From: Brachionus plicatilis
Taxonomy: Eukaryota > Rotifera > Eurotatoria > Ploima > Brachionidae
DNA length: 64,000 nucleotides
Assembly (NCBI GenBank): GCA_010279815.1
Contig: QEOQ01000242.1
Coordinates: 608,475 to 672,474, forward strand
Reading direction: 5' to 3'
Shown here: in pieces, positions 49,148 through 61,384 of the stretch
Layout of the letters: every line of letters begins with the position of its first letter
Position numbering within the stretch: the stretch's first letter is position 1
The notes under the pieces: model-generated
What the model was told of the DNA's origin: nothing
Seen by the model: the letters and a program-made list of their open reading frames with translations, nothing else
Databases searched by the model: none
Program-made: the position numbers and the translations under genes

Positions 49148-49630
49148 AGGATATTTTTCGAACGGAACATTATAGAGAAATGATTTATGGCTCATTTTAA
49201 TCAGCTTAAAATTTCACATCAGAATATGTGTATATCAAAAATTGGTAAAATTCAAACCTTCGAGGACATTTTTGGTCAAAAGTAGGTTTAGGTGATTTGG
49301 CACCGTTCCCGTTTCCGGAAAGTTAATAACACCCATTTCTTAAACAAGAAAGGTGTTAGTTTATGTTATAAAATTTCAGCCATTTTGACCGACTGGAACA
49401 CATTTTTTTTCTATTAAACAAAAACGGTCATTTATTATTGAACACCCGTTAGAGCCAAGAACATCTTTTTAAGAGAAACGAAAAAAAATAACCAATTTAG
49501 CTGTTGTGCGCATTTATTGAATTTAATACTGCAGAGAATGTCAAAATACTCAAACTTGAAGGTAACAAGTCTTTTTTTTTTAATTTTTTTAATTATGATA
49601 TTTTTGTTTTTTTGTTGTAGGAATTTTTGT
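49148..49630 (+). repeat. Direct repeat, copy 2
   Basis: This 483-bp near-copy of 47486-47977 lies 112 bp after the transposase stop, in the same orientation. It includes the same short ATG exon and intron, then diverges after GTAGGAATTTTTGT into unrelated sequence. Confidence 0.9.
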
Positions 49631-50660
49631 AAGATTTTCTTAGTAAGTCTACTGAATATTTAAATTTTTTTGGTGCTCAAATTAAAATCAAATTTTTTTG
49701 ATGCTCAAAATAAATTTTATCGAAGATTTAATGACTTTTTTCTAAATGAGATTATAAAAGCAAAGAATCCTAAAAATAAGAACAATAAAAACAATTCTTT
49801 CGAATTTACAACTGAACTAAAGCAAGAAATAAGATTTTTTAAATTTTAGCAATATACCTGATGCCTTAAAAACATTAGAAGCATCTCAACAAAAGTTTCT
49901 AAATTTAAAACAAAAGGAAAACCCCAATTATATGATTCAAAAAAAGATATTGATAAAAGCAATTCGGCTGCGAGATTATCTCTAATGGATAGAGAGATTT
50001 ATAAGTCTAATTAGGAGTTATCAAATCCAGTAAAAATTAACAAAATGATAGTGGCTTCAGATAATTTTTAATTTAAAATTTTTAGATATTCATTTTAAAT
50101 TTCTTTGGATTTTAATTTTTAATAAATTTTTTTTAATTAAATTACTAATTAAATATTTTAAAATAAATCGTCAAATTGTAATTTTTTGCTTAAAATTTGT
50201 AAATTTATTTACAGACTTTATAATAATTGATTAAAAAAAGTAAGAGATTTTAAAATCCACATTTTCATGTTTTCCTCACACAAAAAGTGTTTTTTGAAAT
50301 GAAAAGAAATTAAAAGTTTTTGTTAGCTAAGACCTGCTAATGATAAGACGCATTTTACACCAGAGTTGGTCAAAAGTCAAAGTCTATAAATTTATAAAAG
50401 TGAAAAGTCATTATCAGAGTTAGACTTTGACTATAGTTTTCTAGTTCTAGTTTATTAAAATACTTTTTATCGGGAATGAATACCTATTTTATTTTCATGC
50501 ACAAAAAAAACAAAAATACTGAAGTTTGGAATAATCTTTATTGATATTTAATTTAATAAAAAAGAGCAAAATTGCGCAAATTGATTCACAGATAAAACAA
50601 AAAAAACTAAAAATGTTATTCAAAACAAAATTAATTAATACTTATCTTTTTATATTTGTT
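49631..50660. other. No recognisable gene
   Basis: Sequence after the second direct repeat is AT-rich, with a broken-up open stretch at 49690-50020 (KNKNNKNNSFEFTTELKQE-like) that I cannot assign. At 50355-50440 there are a few GTCAAAGTC-type words resembling the hAT-like MITE interior. Confidence 0.35.
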
Positions 50661-50679
50661 GTTCCAGGTATTCTATCTT

Positions 50680-51365
50680 GTGTTTTTTTTTGCTACCGAT
50701 TCACTGTTTCCTTCATATTCTCCTCGTTTTTTTTTTTTTGTATCAGGTTCCTCATTGACTTTTGAATCAGGATCAGATTCTTCACTGCTGCTAATCGATG
50801 TTGTTAATTATTTGAGTTTCATTAGGCTGACGAATTAAAGCGTTAGTTTAAGCTTTAGGGCGACCAGGACGACGCTTTCTTTCAAGTGGAATGTTTATTG
50901 CGTTCTCTTTAAAGTTACAGAGATCTAAAAAAATACAATTAATATTTTATTAATAATTTTTAATTATAAGCTAGATAAGATTTACTAAATTTAAGCGAGT
51001 CATTGATTAAAATTACTGGAGAGAGCCTTTTTGACCATTTTGATGCATAATTTCTAACAATTCTTTCAAGCAATGCCTAAGAAGCAATCTTTTTCTGGGT
51101 TTGTTATTTTTGAAATCTTTAATGCTTTGATGTTTTGATTCCAGTTTTTTTAGTATATTGAGTCTAATTTCGCATTTTATTCACTAATCCCAAATAACAT
51201 CCCAAGTAAGATTGTCTGTTGCATATCCAAGTGTTATCCTCAAAAGGACAAGTAATGGTTCTTTAGCTAATATCAGTGTTCGAAAACTGGAAAGGCAAAT
51301 ATATTTTATCTTTCCCTCTAGTTTTCTTGCTAACAATAGCATTGACTTCAAGAGGCTCTATTGGG
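50680..51365 (-). pseudogene. Decayed transposase-like ORF with AT-hook tail
   Basis: On the minus strand, INIPLERKRRPGRPKA (about 50850-50893) is an AT-hook-like GRP core. It is followed by SSEESDPDSKVNEEPDTKKK, an acidic tail. Upstream (50935-51360) scraps such as NAIVSKKTRGKDKIYLPFQF are separated by stops. The tail resembles that at 24950-25078. MULE-type transposase origin is a guess. Confidence 0.35.
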
Positions 51366-51899
51366 ACATTAAGCAATTTCTTCTATGAAGACATTTTTTT
51401 TCAAATTGTATATTTGGTAAATTTTGAAAAAAGTGAAATTCAAATTTAAAGGCTAAAAGATAAATGACAATCAAAATTTTGCTTTTCACTTTGAAAATTA
51501 TTTTTATTTGAATCAATAGTTTTTTTGAATTTATTTTCAAAGATAATTATTTCAATTAATTTAATTTATTTCCGTTAAATAAAATTTTATTTATTGTTAT
51601 TTAATTCAATTAACGCCAATTCTGGCGATGTGATAAAAAAGATTTAATAGAAGAATTAAAAAATATAAACAAAAAAAGAAAAAAAAGAAAAAAAAAACTC
51701 TAGTCAATAAGAATTTAGAAATTTAGTCTTTCTTATAATAACTGTGTTTGTTTATTGAATTTTTATAAAAAATAAATATTGAAAAATGATTTACAATGAT
51801 AAAATTGTTTTTTTGCATTATTTTTAGCATAAACATTTTTTTCAATTAATTATTCATCCAAATTTTAGAAAAAGAGACTTAATAATGTTTTATTTTATT

Positions 51900-54550
51900 T
51901 TGTTTTTCTATTCTTTTAGAATGCTTTTATTAGTAGGTTATGAAGGGTTTTTCCATTTTGATCATTCCTGTTTATCATTGCAAAACATGTTTTGATTGAG
52001 TCACTTATACCATTTTTTGCCATTATCTTTTTTTCTTCCTCTGTTTCCTTGATTACTCCTTTTGTTTTTTCGATTTCTAGTTTTTCTTGAGTTTTTAAAA
52101 TTTCTTTCATCTCATTTAGAAATTTATTCTTGAACTTATTTTCGTCTAGTTCTTTATTCTTGATCGATTGTGGCAATTCGTGAGTGTAGCCATTCTCAAG
52201 TAATCGTCTCGCAAATTTCGTCTTGATTTTTTTAATTTTCAAGTCAACCGGTTCAACGTCTAATTCATAAAGTAAGTTTGTTGTATGTGCCCTTTTATTC
52301 ACTCCTATGATTCTTTTCATCATAATGCCCCCCATTGTTTGAATTTTTTTTGTTTCAGTCTTGTTTAGTTAACAGTTTTCTAAGCTGAAGTACATAATTG
52401 GTCTAATGTAAGTTTTAAAAAGTTGACTTTTAACTTTTTGGTCTAGGTCTTTTCCTTCAATTTCAATTTGTGACTTAAGTGAATGATATGCTTTCCAACT
52501 TGCCAATCTTCTCTCTTGAAGGTGTGTATTGCTTTTGGTGTTTGGTGTAACTGTAACACCCAGGTATTTGAGTTTATGTACCCACTCAATCTCTTGATTA
52601 CAGAGGGTAAATTTTTCTTTTTTCTTGTTATTGATTGCCATTATTTGTGTTTTTTTTGGATTGAATTTAATTTCCTTTCCTTGACAAAAGTTTTCACAAA
52701 TTTTGAGGACTTTTCGGAGCTTTTCTGCGCTATCGGTAATTAGCAGTAAGTCGTCAGCGTACATAAGCACTCCAGTTTGAATTCCATTCACTTCTGTTAT
52801 AAGATTTGTCTTTCTAATTTTTTCAATAAATTGTTCGACCAAAATTGAGAATAATTTTGGAGACAACGGGCCACCTTGTTTAACACCAATGTTTTAAACA
52901 TTGGTCCGATTTGGTTTTGATTTTGAACGTATGCAAGTGAGTTTTCATAATAATTTTTAAGTAATATCCATAACTCTGGGTCGATTTTTTCAATAAGTGA
53001 ATGCAGTAGTTTGACTCTGTTGGCTTTATCAAAGGCTTTGCCTGCATCTATTGCACATATAAAGATTGGTTTACGGTTCATTTTAAAGTGTTTGATTGTT
53101 TCATCAAGGACAAATACAGCATGATTAGTTGAACTGTTTGATTTGAAGCCGAATTGTGTCTCACAGTCTTGGTGGGTTTGTTTCATTCTTTCAAGGATGT
53201 ACATTTCGAAAATATTTGCAAGTGGGTCGGATACTGTAATTGGCCTTGCGTTATTTATATCTGAATTACTTTCATTCTCTTTTTTAATCACCGGGAGGAT
53301 TTTGCCAATATTGAAAAAGTAAGGGATAATGTTGTTTTCAATCATTTTTTTTTTAAATAAATGCTATTATACATATAAGTTGATCAGTTGGTCCATATTT
53401 GAACATTTCATAGTTCACTTCTGCGAATCCGCAAGACTTTCCATTAGGCAAATTTTCTGTTCTATTTTTAATTGTTTCCACTTTTACCTCAATTCCGCTT
53501 TGATCAATTCTATTCTCAATTTTGCTTGCGTAATTATCTACTTCTTGTATTTGTAAATCTTTCGTCGGCTCTGTTAAGTTATTTGTTGTGAAAAGCTCTT
53601 TGAAGTTATCACTAAGAGTTTCAATTTCTATATCCACTTTTGTGCCGTTTAAGCGCCTTCGTTTCAATTCTTCCCAGAACTTGTCTTTGTACGTATAATA
53701 TAAAGTGTTTACTTGTCTGGTCCATTTGGATGAGATTGAAGCTTTTTTCTGACGCTGTTTTCTTCGGTTTGATTTTTCAATTCAGTTAGTTGAGCTTCAA
53801 GTTGGTTAATGTTATCTCGAGGTTTTATATAATCTCGTGGTTTGTACGCATTTTTAACATCATCACTCATTTTTTGGATTGCATTGTCCGACCATCTCTT
53901 TCGTCTTGTGTGTTTATTATTTTTATTGTTCTTCTCTGCTTGTTGAATGTCATTTATTGAGCATCTAATACTACTAGTTAGCTCGTTGATAAGTTCAGAG
54001 AGTATTATTTTTGAATTGTGCTCGCTGGTTTTGCTGTGTCTAACTGGTTCAGTTTTTCACACAATCTCTTTTCATATACTAAACTGAAATCCAGTTGATT
54101 CCATTTCGGTTTTTTTTAGGAATTATTGTAATTAGAATCACTTTCTAATTTTATATTAAATTCGATTTCAAATTCAATCGCCAGATGATCACTTGTATTT
54201 GTTTTGTGTATGATATCATTTAGTATATTTGCTTGTTTACAGTTTTTGGTAAGTTTTTCGTTTATTAGAATATGATCAATCCTTGATTTATTGTTTTTTT
54301 TTAAAGAATGTATGGTCTATTTTTTGCAAGTATAATGTATCAATACATGTTAATTGTTCAAATGCTTCATTAAATCGTCGAAGTAAATTCGTCGATTGAG
54401 ATCTGAATTAAAGTCCCTAAGAATTACAATTTTAGCCGTCGAGTTTTGTTGAAAAATATTTTCAATCATGTCAAGTAGATTGCCAATTTGTTCTTCATGC
54501 TACAAAACTGCTTCAACTGTTCCATTGTTAAACTTCAAATATACTCCGAT
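51900..54550 (-). pseudogene. LINE-A: endonuclease and reverse transcriptase, frameshifted
   Basis: Reading from high to low coordinates, the APE-type endonuclease C-terminal part shows LIGVYLKFNN, RDFNSDLNRR (about 54400), SRIDHILINEKL and TSDHLAIEFE (about 54190). A linker follows, then RT with ARPITVSDPLANIFEMYILE and CAIDAGKAFDKANR, a frameshift, SPKLFSILVEQFIEKI, MYADDLLLITDSA (about 52728-52766) and KLKYLGVTVTPNT. The C-terminal domain ends at 51916. Several stops and frameshifts break it, so it is inactive. The N-terminal endonuclease part is missing at 54550 where the hAT element begins. Confidence 0.85.
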
Positions 54551-55029
54551 TAGGGCTGGGAGACAGGTTCCATTTTTTAAAACCGGCTTTAACAAATGGA
54601 ACTGACTTTAAAAAACCGGCTTGAAAATGGAGTCGGTTCAAAAGGCCTAACCGGCTTCAAGCCGGTTTAGATTATTTTTCGAAAGAGTAAATTTATTAAA
54701 AAAAAATTATAATGGATAATATAAAAGGATTTCTATGTATCTAACATATGAAAATAATGTTCTCTCTAAAAATTACAAAACACGCCAAAAACATCTAGGC
54801 TTTCACTCAAAATTCCACTCCATATTTAATTTTATGATTCAATTCTTAAATATTTGCTTTTTTGAAAAATTTTCTTTGAGTATCATTTAAAAAATATAAT
54901 TAAAAATCACAAAAAATTAAAAATTGTCTAAATATAAAATGTCACAAGCTTAATCTATTTTTATGGAATCATCTTCAGAATCAAATGAAGATGAAAGGGC
55001 GAATACACAAGAAAATAATATATAACAAA

Positions 55030-56830
55030 CTGATTCTACAGTTAAGTCTCCAAAGAAGAGAAGACGATATGAAAGTAAGATATGGGATCATTGCATTGTT
55101 TTAGCAGACGGGAGTAAAAAATGTAATGTTGAATTTTGTTCTCAAAAATGGAAGGTGTCAACTGGTATTTCAAACATCATTGATCATTTGGAAAAATATC
55201 ATTCGTTTATAATAAGACCTAAGAATTCAAATGAACAAACGGCGCATATAAATGAAAATACCCAAAAACATAATACAGTCGATCAAAATAAATGAACAAA
55301 AGCCTTGTTCGATTATATAGTTGAATTTTTTCAATCATTTTCAATTGTTAATTCTAAGGCCGCCTTAGAATAACCAATTTCAAAAAAGGCTTTTTTGAAA
55401 TTGGTTATTTAATGGATAACCGTTATGTAGTTCCAGAAAGACATACAATATCTCGTCTATTAGTTATGAATTTTAAAATTCAATAATTAAGCTTAAAGCC
55501 TTAATAAGTAGCTAAGACTCTTTGGTAAATATATTTCTTAATTTGAAAGTTTTTTGATAAGAGAAATAACTAAATTCAATTATTTAAAGGTAAACCCATC
55601 AACAGAAGGTTGGGTCTCGAAGGAAGGTTTAGGAAACGAACCCTTTATGACCGTTAATTGTTTTTTCATTGACAACGTATGGGTTAAGAAAAAATTTGTT
55701 CTCGATTTTTTTATTTCACACGATGGTTTCCATATATGCGATTCTTTAAAAAAATTATATATTCCAAACAAATCTTCAAAAAGAAACATTTTTTATTATT
55801 ACTTTCATATCTTTAAGACTCTAAACGAATTTGATTTAAATCACAAAGTTCTGTCAATAACTACAGACAATGCATCAAATATGGTATGTGGAATGGAATA
55901 CTTACAAGCTGATCATACAATAAATTCAATCATTCACATGCGATGTTCTGCTCATATCTTAAATTTAGCTGTAAAATATGGTCTCGACTGTAAAAAAATA
56001 AGTCAATCGATTTGAAAAATAAGATATGTTTATTGAAAATTAAAATGTCTTCGAAATTGGAAGCCGATTCAAACTCATAAGAAGGCATGTAAAGAGAAAG
56101 AATTGTCAGTGTCGCTTGATATTGAAATCAGATGGAATTCGACTTTTGACATGATAGATAGAGTAATGAAAATTAGAAAATCTTTGACTGCAATTTCAAA
56201 GGACTTGAACGATGAGAAACCAGAAGAAAATATACTCTTAAATTTAGAAAATTTTAACAATGCCAGTCTAGTTTTAGAGATTCTTAAACCGTTTTAATCA
56301 ATGTAATTAATTTAAAAAAATAATCTTTAAAACGTTTTAATTATTATTTTCAGATAAGTACATTGGACTTATCAGGTGATAACTACAAGTCTTAAAGTCA
56401 TTTGTATTTGATATTCAATCAATTGATAAAACACTTAGAAAAACGTTTAAAAGATAGGAAATTTTATAATTTGAAGCTAACAATAGAATCGATGTTAATG
56501 AAGTTAAAATCGAATTGGGAAAAAATTAAGCCAATGGCTTTAATTTGTATTATCAAGATCCAGGTTTTAAGAAAGATTTTTAAGAGAAAAACGATAAGAA
56601 AATAGGTATAAAGTTGTTCAATATTTAAATGCACCAAGAGTTGATAATATACCTGGCTTTGATGACATTTTATGGTGGTCAAAATCGAACTTTCATTATT
56701 AAAAGAAAATTGCTAAAGATTACTTAGGTGTAACTCCTTCTAGTGTTCCTTCTGAACAGACTTTTTCAGCAGCTGGGCTAACAATAACAAAAGATAAAAC
56801 TTCTTTAATTCAAACAGTGTAAAAAACTTA
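55030..56830 (+). pseudogene. hAT transposase, BED zinc-finger type, broken
   Basis: In order: KSPKKRRRYESKIWDHCIVL with KKCNVEFCSQKW and DHLEKYH, a BED-type zinc finger with C2H2 spacing (about 55040-55200); then GWVSKEGLGNEPFMTVNCFF; SITTDNASNM with HMRCSAHILNLAV (55554-56015), the catalytic-domain block with the RCxAHxLNL signature; EIRWNSTFDMIDR (56120-56160); and VPSEQTFSAAGLTI (about 56740-56790), the C-terminal dimerisation block. Many stops and frameshifts separate these, so no functional protein can be made. Confidence 0.85.
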
Positions 56831-57059
56831 ATGTGTTTGAATTCTTAAAGAAATAAATTGTAAAATTTTTCATTATTCTTAATTAATGGTTTGCTTAAAA
56901 ATTTTGAACTTAATTTTGTTAATTTTATATTAATTCAATATATTGTAATATGATTAACATTCTTAACTGAGACTGACTTGGATTTATGGCATATAGTCTG
57001 CCTAACAGATTTCAGGCTCTTGTTGCGTTGCCTTATATTACTCTTACTACTATTACTCC

Positions 57060-60000
57060 GGGTCTAGGTAATTATGTGACCGGCCGTTCACAACTTTCGT
57101 GACCTAAATCTTTTCTCGTATTATGTGACCCGAGCTGTTGACAACTTTCGTGACCTGAAATTATGATATCAAAAAAATTTAAAAGTAGTAGTAGTAGTAG
57201 TAGTGTGTGAGCTGTAACACATAAGTGTGAGTGCAGTTCAAAACGCTGCACTTTATCAGCTTGCAACCTAAGTTGCATTAAGTCAAAGTTCCTCAGTATC
57301 AGATTCTGTAAACAGATCTTCTCCAGGTCTCCGACTTCATATGTCTATCAATTTTGGCCTTAAACTGATTGACCGTATCAGTCCCTACTATTTCCGAGGG
57401 TAAAAGGTTCCAGGTTGTATCTGTTCGGTTAAGTAAGAATTTATCCCTCATTGTCCCTCCTTGCTTATCCCTTGTTATTTGGCTATTGTGTCTCCTGCTT
57501 GTCCCCTCACTTACTCCCTCATTCTCTCTAATATCCAAATCTATCTTCTCGAACCCTTTCCTTAACTTAAATATTTGTAATAAGTCCCCTCTTTTCCTTC
57601 TTGTTTCCAGGTCTGTTAAACCAAGCTCCCTAGGTCTTTCTTCGTACTCTAATCCTCTTAATTCTATTACCATCTTAGTCGCCCTTTTCTGGATTCCCTC
57701 GACCTTATTAATTTCAGTTCTAGTCATAGAATTCCAAACCGCCGAAGCAAATTCTAAATGCGTTCAGACGAAAGCTGGGTACAGCTTTTTAAACAACTCT
57801 TTATTAAAAATTTGAAAGTTTTGCTCATTCTACCTAAAGCACTGTTAGCTTTAGATACCGCCGCTTCTCCTTGTTTACTATGTTTCCCATCATTTGAAAC
57901 CATAATACCCAGATCTTTCTCAACCTCGGATTCCTGCAACCATACTTTTTCTTCCCCATGTTGAATGTAATAATTGTTTCTAGGGTTCTTCTTCCCGTAA
58001 TGCATGATTTTGCTTTTATTACTGTTTAAGGACATTGACCACTTCTTGCACCAGTTATCTTTTTCATTTATATCTGCTTGTAAAACTTATTGTGACACTT
58101 CGTTCCCCTCTGAAATCACTTTACTATCATCAGCGTACATCTCCATTATGTTATTTATTTTGTCTGGCAAGTCATTGATATATATCATGAAAAGTAAGGG
58201 ACCTAATACTGATCCTTGAGGCACACCACTTGTAATATTTCTCCACCTTGATTCCGACGTGCCCATAACCACCTTTTGCCTTCTATCGCTCAAGAATGCC
58301 TTAATCCAGTCGAGCAGTTTACCACATATTCCATAAGCTCTTAGCTTGATGAGTAGTTTTCTATGTGAAACCATATCAAAAACCTTCTCGAAGTCCGTGT
58401 ATAGAACATCCACCAACTTATTATTACCCACGCTCATCGACACCTTATGCTGACACTCCAAAAGGTTAGTTACACACGCCTTGAGTTGAACAAAACCATG
58501 CTGTCTACTAGAGATCAAACTGTACTTGTTTAAATGTGCTGTTATCCAATCTTTAACTATTCCTTCCATTACCTTACAACATACTGATGTCAAGGAAACT
58601 GGTCGGTAATTTGACGCCGTGAGTTTACTCCCTTTCTTGTACAATGGGAAAATATTCGCTTCCCTCCATTCATCCGGTACGTCTCTCTCATTTAATGATT
58701 TGCTGAAAATGATGGCGAGTGCTTTTGACAACTCTTGAGAGCAACTTATTAATACCCTTTGTGTGACCCCGTCTCCGCCTGGTGACTTGTCGCAATTTAG
58801 TGTTTCCAACCTTGTTTGCACATCTCTACTCTCCAATCTTTCTTCTCCATCACACTTGAACTCGGTTCTCATTTCAAATTTCTGAAAGTCACCAAGGTCT
58901 ACCGAAAAGACCGATTCGAATTGTTCATTCAAAATCTCCGCTATCTCACATCTGTCTGTTGTTGTACTCCCGTCTTTCTTAGTTAAAGAACCAATTCTCT
59001 CACTCACCTTTTGCTTGCTCTTCATGTAGCTGTATAGTACTTTTGGATTCTTAGAGTAGTTGCTTGCAAGCCTCAACTCATAAGCTGAGATATTAGTGTT
59101 CATGACCCTTTTAACATTTTTGCTAATTTCTTTGTACTCTTCATATTTCCCAGTATCTCTTCTATGGCCTTGCACCCAACTGCGCCATAAATTGCTTTTT
59201 CTTCTCATCAACGATTTGAGATCTTTCGTTAGCCACGGTGGCCGGATCCTTCGATTCGCATCAATTTTTATCTTTGGAATAAATCTCTCACAAGCTTCAT
59301 TATATATTTTGTGGAACTCTTTATAAGAATCGCGGATGTTCTTGTCCACAAGAGCAACTCTCCAACTCTCCAATTGATGCTCTCAAAGAATTTGTTCATT
59401 CTTATATAGTCCCCCTTCTTGTAGTTGAAATTACTCCTCCTAAACCTGTACCCAAACTCTTTCACCTTCTCCTTTAACTTGTATCTCCAGCTCATACTCA
59501 AATGACCATTCTCCTTGCCACCGAGGACTTCTCCTGGTTCAAGGTTATCCATTCTCTCCTGCGCCTCCGTTATGATTAGATTCAATATGTTAGTTAATTT
59601 ATTTGGCTCCTTCTGGAAAGTTTTAAAACAGACATTCGAGTCAAAAACCCCTCGCTTAGACATTTCACAAATTCGGCCGCACTTTCTGTCTCTGTTAAAA
59701 TTTTTGCCTCTAAATTATCACTCCAGTCCAGTTCAGTATAGTTGAAATCACCCACCAGTAATAACCCACTATATAACCCCCGTTTTACTAAATTATTCGC
59801 CATTTCTATCGATTTGATTATCTCTCTATCTCTCACTTTGTGCGTCTCCTCACTTTCTGATACCCCCTTACTGTTTCTTATTATTTTTGGTCTATACATA
59901 CACCCCAACAGAATTTTTTCCTTTCCCGATTCAGCTACACACCAGATATGCTCAATTTTATTTGAATTAAGTTGTTCGTTGTCGATTTCCGTGAAGTTGA

Positions 60001-61200
60001 AGGAACCAGAATCACTAGCATATATACAAACTCCACCTCCTCTCTTTCTACTACGATCTTTTCGGAAACATTCGTAGCCTTTAATGTTATTTACACTTAG
60101 TTCATTGAACCAAGTTTCAGAGATAAACAATACATCATAGGTCTTCTCTATACACAACGATCTCAGTTCTTCCAACTTCTCCGGAGTTAATGATGTTGCA
60201 TTCGCATACCAACAACTTAATTCACTCGAACCCTCAGAAATAAAAACAGACTTACCTGTATTTAACAAGGACTGATCAGTCAAACCTTGTAAAGCCTCAT
60301 CTTCAAAACGCGCCCCCTCGTAGCCTGTCGATAACCTGCAAACCGTCTCCTCCAGCAAATCTAGCGTGTATATACTGCCCTCGCCCTTATGTATCCCTGA
60401 TCCACCATCTACCTTTTTATTTGATATAAATATACTATAAATAAAATATAAAAATATGTAAGTGATCTCATTTTTTTTTAAATTGATCACATAATTCATT
60501 TAATGGTCACAAAATTTTTTTCTGGTTCACATTATTCTTTTCTTGATCACAAAATTTTTCACAAAATTGATCACATTATTATGTAAAGTAAAAATTGCTA
60601 AAAATTACTAACTGTTAAGATCACTGAATGAAAAAAAACTAAAACTAAAAATTTGTGATTATATCATGACGAAGTAAATTTCAAAATCTTTATTCAAGGA
60701 CAGGATTTTTCAATTACTGAAGCCTTATTATTTTTAATTGAAATGAATAACCAAGATATTTTAGAACTAAGTTCTAGAGTAAAAAAAATTCAAAAATTAA
60801 AATTTTTGATTTATTTTTTTTATAAAAATAAAATATTTCATTCAAAAATTTTTTATTTAAAACAAGAAAAGAAATTTATCCAGTCTACAAACAAACAGAT
60901 TATTGTTTTTTGGAAAATAATTGAGCTAAATGAAATATCTTAAATTATATAAAATTTTCTGTTAAAAAATATTATTATTCTTGATTAAAAATTTCTTGTA
61001 ATAGTCTCGGGTCACAAAATTTTTTTCTGGTTCACATTTTTTCATTTTGGACCACATTATTTGATAAAATTTTTTATTCTTTTTTTTTTGATCACATAAT
61101 TTCAGGTCACGAAAGTTGTGAACAGCTCGGGTCACATAATACGAGAAAAGATTTAGGTCACGAAAGTTGTGAACGGCCGGTCACATAATTACCTAGATCC
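57060..61200. mobile_element. 4.1-kb TIR element with exact 8-bp target duplication
   Basis: Terminal inverted repeats of about 115 bp begin GGGTCTAGGTAATTATGTGA (left) and GGATCTAGGTAATTATGTGA (right, inverse). ATTACTCC flanks both ends exactly (57052-57059 and 61201-61208). Each repeat contains two copies of a TTCACAACTTTCGTGACCT-like unit spaced about 50 bp. The only sizeable coding sequence inside is a LINE on the minus strand. Subterminal GATCACATAAT/GGTCACAAAA words fill 60490-61090. Without the LINE the element would be about 0.85 kb, so it is a non-autonomous element of hAT or another 8-bp-duplicating superfamily. Confidence 0.88.
57180..60499 (-). pseudogene. LINE-B: near-intact CR1/L2-like retrotransposon
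   Basis: From high to low coordinates: the endonuclease has SCWYANATSLTPEKLEELRS, FISETWFNE, RGGGVCIYASDSG and LLLVGDFNYTELDW (59594-60499), with its C-terminal part shifted in frame (59268-59663, ENGHLSMSWRYKL). The RT (58087-59373) has LYKKGSKLTASNYRPVSLTS, DFEKVFDMVSHRKLL, SGVPQGSVLGPLLFMIYIND and MYADDSKVISEG. A single TAA then interrupts VSQ/VLQADINEKDNW. The thumb, one frameshift, one TGA and the C-terminus (TWNLLPSEIVGTDTVNQFKA) end at 57299. The 3' end has an ACT-type microsatellite (57186-57206). Few lesions suggest recent loss of activity. It sits inside the 57060-61200 element. Confidence 0.88.
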
Positions 61201-61384
61201 ATTACTCCTACTTCTAAAATTTGAATTAATTTTAGTGTAATTGAATTGAAATTAAAACGACTGAGCCGGCTTGGAACCGGTTTTTAACCGGTTTTATTTT
61301 TGAAATCGGCTTTAAAAACCGGTTCCATTTATTAAAACCGGCTTTAAAAACGGAATTGAAGCCGGTTTCTTTCTTATCACTCTT

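Larger units (their letters stand above)
54551..61372 (+). mobile_element. hAT element, interrupted by another transposon
   Basis: The left end TAGGGCTGGGAGACAGGTTC is followed by many AACCGGCTT/GCCGGTT words up to 54672. The right end (61262-61372) carries the inverted counterpart (GCCGGCTTGGAACCGG, AAAACCGGCTTTAAAAACGG). The exact right terminus with CCCAGCCCTA is lost, and no 8-bp duplication is seen. The left part contains a decayed hAT transposase. The stretch 57060-61200 is a later insertion; without it the element would be about 2.7 kb, a normal size for hAT. Confidence 0.75.

Noticed and set aside
47486..49630. LTR retrotransposon reading of the two direct repeats
   Set aside because: The enclosed gene is a DDE transposase, there is no protease or RT between the repeats, and copy 2 starts and ends within element sequence.
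57186..57206. Short tandem repeat as a CRISPR-like or regulatory array
   Set aside because: It is a simple AGT/ACT microsatellite at the 3' end of LINE-B.
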